Below are positions 59,642 through 64,000 of a DNA stretch of 64,000 nucleotides, piece after piece. This DNA is from Lachnocurva sp029100405 (GTDB lineage Bacteria > Bacillota > Clostridia > Lachnospirales > Lachnospiraceae): NCBI GenBank assembly GCA_046263755.1, contig JBJYZC010000013.1, positions 26,002-90,001 of the forward strand. Direction: 5' to 3'. Numbering within the stretch: the stretch's first letter is position 1; every line of letters begins with the position of its first letter. Made by a program: the position numbers and the translations under genes. A model generated the notes under the pieces. That model did no database searches. It worked only from the letters and a program-made list of their open reading frames with translations, and had not been told where the DNA came from.

Positions 59642-61204
59642 ATGGATAAAGGAAAAGGTTACCGTCCGCATTTTCACATCCAGCCTCCGAAAGGTTGGCT
59701 GAACGATCCCAATGGTTCTGTCTGGTATCAGGGGCTCTATCATATCTTTTTCCAATATTCGCCGGACAGTCCGCTGGGAAGCGGCAGAAAATGCTGGGGT
59801 CATTATACATCCGAGGATCTGGTTCATTTTATTTTTGAAGGCATTTCCCTTTATCCGGATCATCCCATGGACAAGGACGGGGTCTATTCCGGAACTGCCT
59901 GGATCGGTGAGGACGGTCTGGAATTGTATTATACGGGAAATGTAAAGCATCCCGGAAATTATGATTATATCAATGAGGGCCGCGGCCATAACGTCCTTCG
60001 CGTAAAATCGAAAGATGGATTTTCCCTCTCCGAAAAAGAGCTTCTTTTGGAAAATAAAGACTATCCCTCAGATCTGTCCTGCCATGTCAGAGATCCGAAG
60101 ATCTTCTTTGAAAATGGACGATTCCACATGCTTTTGGGTGCCAGAAGCAGGGATTCCCATGGCGGTCTTCTTCTTATGAAATCTAAGGACCGGGATCATT
60201 GGGAGATCGAGCGGGAATTTTTCCCGGATGATTTCGGCTTTATGCTGGAGTGCCCGGATTATTTTGAAATAGATGGTCAGAGAGTGGTAGCTTTCTGCCC
60301 TCAGGGCGTGGAAAGCCGGGACTGGCATTTTCAGAATATCTACAATTCGGGCTACATTTTCCTGTCGGAAGACTTATCTGCAGGAGGGGATGAGAAGCCT
60401 TTGGGGGAGGAAACGAAGGGAGAGAAGATCCTTTTTCATGACGACGGTAATGAAAATCTTCGGAGGGAGATTCGGAAAGAGGATTTCCGGGAATGGGATC
60501 TTGGTTTTGATTTCTATGCCCCGCAGACTTTCGCCACACCCGATGGCCGGAGGATCCTGATCGGCTGGGCCGGTGTGCCGGATGTGCCTTATGGGAATCA
60601 TCCTTCCATCGAGGAGGGCTGGCAGCATACGATGACTCTGCCGAGAGAACTCAGCCTTCGAAACGGAAGATTGTATTCACAGCCGGTGAGGGAACTCGCT
60701 CGGGCCCGCGGAAGGAAACTTTCCTGGGATAAGGATCACAAGTTTTTGGACTCGACTTGCCTGGATATTATGATCTCTGCCAAGATGGATGCGAAGCTTC
60801 CGAGGGAGGGAATTCTTTCTGACGATGACCGGGGAAGGAGCTTGGAAGCATCATCCAAATCTTCTGATGGAATGGACAATGCAGGTCCTGCTCTCCATCT
60901 CAAGATCAACGATGATCTCTGCTTTGAAGTAGATGGCGAGACCGGTATGGCAAGTCTTCGCTTTCTGAATGACACCGGCGATGGAAGAGATGTGAGAAAG
61001 GGCCGCCTTACGGCTTCGAATGGCTTCGAGAATCTTCGCCTTGTCATGGATCGCTGCATGATCGAGCTTTATTTGAATGATGGAGAACTTGTCTTCACCA
61101 GTCGTTTCTATCCGAAAGACCTGGAGGGAATTTCCCTTTCTCTGGAAGAAGATTATGATGTAGAATGTTATGAGATTGAGGATACGATCAATATTTCGGA
61201 GTGA
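59642..61204 (+). CDS. scrB: GH32 sucrose-6-phosphate hydrolase
   Basis: 520 residues. Five-blade propeller plus C-terminal beta sandwich. Catalytic Asp22 in GWLNDPNG, transition-state stabiliser RDP (150-152), acid/base Glu203 in ECPDYF. It splits sucrose-6-phosphate to glucose-6-phosphate and fructose. No signal peptide, so cytoplasmic. A charged stretch in the linker to the sandwich (about 380-410) is longer than usual. The gene is 12 bp before the fructokinase. RBS is AGGAG. Confidence 0.94.
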   Translation: MDKGKGYRPHFHIQPPKGWLNDPNGSVWYQGLYHIFFQYSPDSPLGSGRKCWGHYTSEDLVHFIFEGISLYPDHPMDKDGVYSGTAWIGEDGLELYYTGNVKHPGNYDYINEGRGHNVLRVKSKDGFSLSEKELLLENKDYPSDLSCHVRDPKIFFENGRFHMLLGARSRDSHGGLLLMKSKDRDHWEIEREFFPDDFGFMLECPDYFEIDGQRVVAFCPQGVESRDWHFQNIYNSGYIFLSEDLSAGGDEKPLGEETKGEKILFHDDGNENLRREIRKEDFREWDLGFDFYAPQTFATPDGRRILIGWAGVPDVPYGNHPSIEEGWQHTMTLPRELSLRNGRLYSQPVRELARARGRKLSWDKDHKFLDSTCLDIMISAKMDAKLPREGILSDDDRGRSLEASSKSSDGMDNAGPALHLKINDDLCFEVDGETGMASLRFLNDTGDGRDVRKGRLTASNGFENLRLVMDRCMIELYLNDGELVFTSRFYPKDLEGISLSLEEDYDVECYEIEDTINISE

Positions 61205-61216
61205 GGAGGAATCAAT

Positions 61217-62179
61217 ATGAAACGTTTATATGCGATTGGCGAAGCTCTGATTGATATGACGCCGACGGAGACCGGCTGTGGAATTTCGGAAGTTAACTCT
61301 TTCAGCCCTCATGTGGGCGGTGCACCTGCCAATGTTCTGGGCGCTTATCGGAAACTGGGCGGTGAGGCCAGCCTGATCACCCAGGTCGGCGATGATCCTT
61401 TTGGGGATAAGATCGTAAATCTTCTGGAGGAGTATGGGATCGATCACTCCAAGGTGCTTCGGACTGAAGAAGCAAATACATCTCTGGCTTTTGTTGCTTT
61501 AAAAGAAGACGGCGGACGAGAGTTCAGCTTTTATCGGAAACCCGGAGCCGATATGCTCTACGATCCGGCCAATATCGGCGAAGACTGGTTCGAAGACGGC
61601 TTTGGTCTACATTTCTGCTCGGTGGATCTGGGCGACTTCCCGATGCGGGAGGCGACGCGAAGAGCTATTCAGATCGCGAAGCAGAAGGGACTTCTGATCT
61701 CCTTTGATCCCAATCTCCGCTTCAACTTGTGGAAAAGTCCCGAAGATCTCCATGAAGCCGTACTTTCTTTCCTGACTTATGCGGATCTCGTGAAGATCTC
61801 GGATGAGGAACTGTCCTTTATTACCGGCAAGGAAGATGTCCCGGCTGCCATGGACTGGCTTTTTGAAAGATATCGTGATCTGAAATTAATTGTCTATACC
61901 GAGGGAAAGAATGGCCAGCGGGCTTTTACCCGAAAGGTCAAGGCAAGGGATACTTATACCGAAAGTCATGCCGTTGATACGACCGGCGCAGGCGATGCTT
62001 TTATCGGCTCTTTCCTTTATCAGTTGAGTGAGCATTGCCTTACGGCGGAGGAGCTTTCGGAACTTTCCGAAGAGACTTTGAATGCTATGCTGCATTTCTC
62101 GGGCCGTTATGCCGGAAAGAGTGTGACAAGAGCCGGGGCTATCCCCAGTTATCCGACAGCGGAGGAGATGCAGGAGTAA
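61217..62179 (+). CDS. scrK: Fructokinase (PfkB family)
   Basis: 320 residues. PfkB signatures: GGAPANVLGAYRKLGG near the N-terminus (36-50) and the catalytic DTTGAGDAFIGSF (about 254-266, Asp in GAGD). It phosphorylates the fructose released by ScrB. RBS AGGAGGAA is optimal. An AAATGTAGACC word lies in the gene in antisense orientation. The sucrose operon ends here. Confidence 0.94.
   Translation: MKRLYAIGEALIDMTPTETGCGISEVNSFSPHVGGAPANVLGAYRKLGGEASLITQVGDDPFGDKIVNLLEEYGIDHSKVLRTEEANTSLAFVALKEDGGREFSFYRKPGADMLYDPANIGEDWFEDGFGLHFCSVDLGDFPMREATRRAIQIAKQKGLLISFDPNLRFNLWKSPEDLHEAVLSFLTYADLVKISDEELSFITGKEDVPAAMDWLFERYRDLKLIVYTEGKNGQRAFTRKVKARDTYTESHAVDTTGAGDAFIGSFLYQLSEHCLTAEELSELSEETLNAMLHFSGRYAGKSVTRAGAIPSYPTAEEMQE
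61604..61614 (-). repeat. AAATGTAGACC word inside the fructokinase gene
   Basis: Antisense; the coding strand uses the rare CTA Leu codon (GGT CTA CAT TTC). Confidence 0.8.
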
Positions 62180-62238
62180 AAAAAGCTGCTTTGATTCGTT
62201 GGGAAGAAGAAGTGAGATCAAGGACAGGAGAGAAGTCT

Positions 62239-62360
62239 GTGAGGAGACAGTTTGGTGGAATAGAGGGACAACGTAATCTTCGAACGGATAACAGGAAATG
62301 TGATGAGAGAGTTTTGTGAAATTGATGGGCACCGTTATCTTCGCATGGATATCAGGAAAG
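62239..62360. repeat. 61-bp duplication of the start of the pseudouridine synthase gene
   Basis: 62239-62299 and 62300-62360 align along nearly their whole length (GTGAGGAGACAG versus GTGATGAGAGAG, and so on to CAGGAAA). The upstream copy is out of frame with the gene by one base and reads as a ghost N-terminus. Confidence 0.85.
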
Positions 62361-63355
62361 AGGAAGAAGGCCTGACTATTCACTGGATTCTTCGCTCCAG
62401 TCTTAACTTGTCAGAACGGATCATTCGGCGGATCAAGAGAAGACCAATGGGCGTGCTTCTGGATGGGGATTATGCCTTCGTGACCGAACGGGTCCGGACC
62501 GGACAGATCCTTTCCATCCGATTGACCGATCCTGGAGAATATGACCGGGGCGGGGAGTCGGTCTGGATGAAACCGCAGACAGGGATGCCGCCTCTAGAGA
62601 TCCTCTATGAAGACTCTGATCTGATTTTCCTGAATAAAAAAGATCATGTGGTCTGTCATCCTTCTCCGGGGCATTATGCAGATACGCTTGCTAATCAGGT
62701 GGCAGATCATTTGGGACTGGACCGGGGCAGGATCTATCCGGTTGGGAGACTGGACCGGGATACCTCTGGTATTGTTTTGTTTGCTAAGAATTCCGATGCA
62801 GCAGGGATCATGACTTTGGAGCGGACCCGGGGCGACTATCAGAAGACCTATCGAGCCTGGGCTGATGGCCTGATATCGGAGGACACCTTTACGATCGATC
62901 GGCCACTTCGGAGGAAAGCAGGGTCCCTTATGCTCCGGGAAGTCGGAGAAGACGGGCAGACGGCAGTTACCCATTGCAAGGTCATGAAGAGGGATCCGCT
63001 TGGCAAGCGGACCCTTCTTTCCATTACGATTGACCAGGGACGGACCCATCAGATCCGGGTTCATCTGGCTTCGATTGGGCATCCAATTCTAGGGGATCCC
63101 CTTTATCATCCACAGGGGGATGTCCCTTATTATCTACAGGGGGATCTCCCTTATCATCCGGATGAGCCGGAAGAAGAGAAGGGACAAGAGGAATTTCTCT
63201 TGGGTCCGGGAAGTGAGAAAAAACCGGCAGATCCACGGATCATAAACCTACCCCTTCAGCTTCAGGCTTATCAGGCCTCCTGGTTGTCTCCTTATTTGAT
63301 GGAAGAAATGACACTGACTCTTTCAGATCGGCAGAATCCAGGTTTTCTTGCTTGA
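62303..63355 (+). CDS. RluA-family pseudouridine synthase with a repeat insert
   Basis: 350 residues. An S4-like N-terminal part (1-90) precedes the catalytic domain with GRLDRDTSG (148-156, Asp151) and the QGRTHQIRVH motif. It makes pseudouridine in rRNA or tRNA. Between the conserved LGDPLYH and the C-terminal strand a 45-residue hydrophilic insert (about 265-310) contains a DNA-level repeat (HPQGDVPYYLQGDLPYHPDE split over two units). The ATG at 62303 or the GTG one codon earlier is the start. Confidence 0.9.
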   Translation: MREFCEIDGHRYLRMDIRKEEEGLTIHWILRSSLNLSERIIRRIKRRPMGVLLDGDYAFVTERVRTGQILSIRLTDPGEYDRGGESVWMKPQTGMPPLEILYEDSDLIFLNKKDHVVCHPSPGHYADTLANQVADHLGLDRGRIYPVGRLDRDTSGIVLFAKNSDAAGIMTLERTRGDYQKTYRAWADGLISEDTFTIDRPLRRKAGSLMLREVGEDGQTAVTHCKVMKRDPLGKRTLLSITIDQGRTHQIRVHLASIGHPILGDPLYHPQGDVPYYLQGDLPYHPDEPEEEKGQEEFLLGPGSEKKPADPRIINLPLQLQAYQASWLSPYLMEEMTLTLSDRQNPGFLA

Positions 63356-63398
63356 CATCCTGCTTAATTTCTTGCTTTGAATGAAGGGGAAGCAGAAC

Positions 63399-63524
63399 AT
63401 GCAGATCATTGGAATAGTGTGGATTCTGGGAACAATGCAGATTCTGGGAATAGAGTGGATCTTGGGAATAGTGTGGATTCTGGGAATAGTGTGGATCCTT
63501 GGAATAATGTGGATCCTGCTCCCA
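63399..63524. repeat. 18-bp tandem array downstream of the RluA-type gene
   Basis: Seven copies of GTGTGGATTCTGGGAATA-like units, period 18, with no connection in sequence to the 18-bp array at 52593. Both strands are open because the period is a multiple of three; I do not believe either is a gene. Confidence 0.93.
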
Positions 63525-63536
63525 CACCAGATGAAT

Positions 63537-63835
63537 ATTCGATATATGAGATTTTTTTAAAATCATGCGTGTTTTACGGCTGAATGAGACAGGTTTGCTA
63601 GCTGAACATTCGATATATGAGATCTTTTTAAAATCATGCGTGTTTTATGGCTTGATGAGGCAGGTTTGCTAGCTGAATATTCGATATATGAGATCTTTTT
63701 AAAATCATGCGTACTTTTAGGGTTGAAAACACGCATGAATTAAAAAAGATTTTGTATATCGAATTTTACAGCCTAAAATCGGCTATTTTCCAGTTGAAAA
63801 CACGCATGAATTAAAAAAGATTCTGTATATCGAAT
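63537..63835. repeat. Family A repeat array 4 (3 forward + 2 reverse units)
   Basis: Forward units start ATTCGATATATGAGAT at 63537, 63608 and 63679; reverse units end TATCGAAT at 63764 and 63835. All steps are 71 bp. The forward linkers contain CAGGTTTGCTAGCTGAA and are almost identical to each other; the reverse linkers share ACGGCCTA/ACAGCCTA. Confidence 0.94.
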
Positions 63836-63903
63836 TTTACGGCCTAGAATCGGCTATTTCCAGTTGGCAATTTCCAAAGACGGCGTAAGTTTATATTCGG
63901 ATT

Positions 63904-64000
63904 TTATGGGTAGGAGAACACCCTGGATACTGCTGATAAGATATCAGGCAACGAAATGCTGGCTCCACTATACTTCTTATTTTCCTGCAGCACAAGGCTG
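63904..64000 (-). CDS. Possible C-terminal end of an unidentified minus-strand gene
   Basis: A minus-strand frame is open from the window edge to a TAA at 63904 (31 codons, ending VSRVFSYP). Composition is protein-like but too short to identify. It may equally be chance. Confidence 0.2.
   Translation of the reverse strand, partial: SLVLQENKKYSGASISLPDILSAVSRVFSYP

Noticed and set aside
63240..63566. Open frame with a His-Tyr-Ser hexapeptide repeat on the minus strand
   Set aside because: It is created by the 18-bp tandem array, overlaps the end of the RluA-type gene, and lacks a ribosome site; the plus strand is equally open.
63537..63835. Regular repeats that could be read as a CRISPR array
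   Set aside because: Unit length and spacing look CRISPR-like, but linkers within an array are similar to each other, half the units are inverted, and no cas genes are present.

Overview
The window looks like a chromosomal segment from an anaerobic Firmicute, most likely a Clostridia/Lachnospiraceae-type gut or oral bacterium. Grounds: base composition near 50% GC, AGGAGG-type ribosome sites, duplicated feoA with feoB, a type III pantothenate kinase, a GH120 beta-xylosidase, a two-component-type Fe-S/flavin oxidoreductase, and many carbohydrate loci. The genus is not provable from the sequence. No rRNA, tRNA or CRISPR array was recognised.

Layout. 0-0.1 kb: end of a probable galactokinase. 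0.16-2.62 kb: a regular repeat array split by an IS200/IS605 element (tnpA+tnpB). 3.2-7.2 kb: a large Fe-S/FAD oxidoreductase, hypA and a GntR regulator. 7.3-10 kb: pantothenate/CoA operon (ECF S component, coaX, coaBC) on the minus strand. 10.4-11.7 kb: aspartokinase. 12.4-16.3 kb: ferrous iron block (two feoA, feoB, a small metal-binding protein, a DtxR-family regulator). 16.4-18 kb: a tnpB-only IS605-type element. 18.4-23.9 kb: SDR, alanine symporter, TRIC-like channel, EF-G paralogue. 24-31.5 kb: a xylo-oligosaccharide locus (DUF624, sugar ABC transporter, AraC regulator, GH120). 31.7-38.5 kb: pepP, mtnA, mtnK, telA, xpaC on the minus strand. 38.7-50.6 kb: a shikimate/quinate-type locus: two aroE paralogues, an Old-Yellow-Enzyme/4Fe-4S reductase, LysR regulator, MFS and TRAP transporters, aroD and a chorismate mutase-shikimate kinase fusion. 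50.7-51.5 kb: alpha/beta hydrolase. 52.7-56.3 kb: GH42 and MATE genes. 56.4-62.2 kb: sucrose locus (LacI regulator, PTS EIIBCA, GH32, fructokinase). 62.3-63.4 kb: RluA-type pseudouridine synthase.

The most unusual content is non-coding. Two unrelated-looking repeat families form ordered head-to-head arrays: family A (four arrays, strict 71-bp period, near 11.9, 18.1, 51.8 and 63.5 kb) and family B (two arrays, strict 61-bp period, near 0.2 and 52.1 kb). In both, forward units run into reverse units around a central hairpin. An 11-mer, AAATRTAGACC, occurs 13 times, next to terminators and inside conserved genes where it brings rare codons, much as DNA uptake or chromosome-organisation words do. 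Several genes carry tandem duplications that span their stop (or start) codon.

The metabolic highlight is the 38.7-50.6 kb locus. A LysR gene lies beside two promoters that share the palindrome TTGTTA-N6-TAACAA and the element AAACTGGTATT, tying the flavin/Fe-S reductase to the aroE-MFS-aroD operon. This suggests an anaerobic route that imports shikimate/quinate-like compounds, interconverts them and possibly reduces the enone 3-dehydroshikimate. That route is inference.
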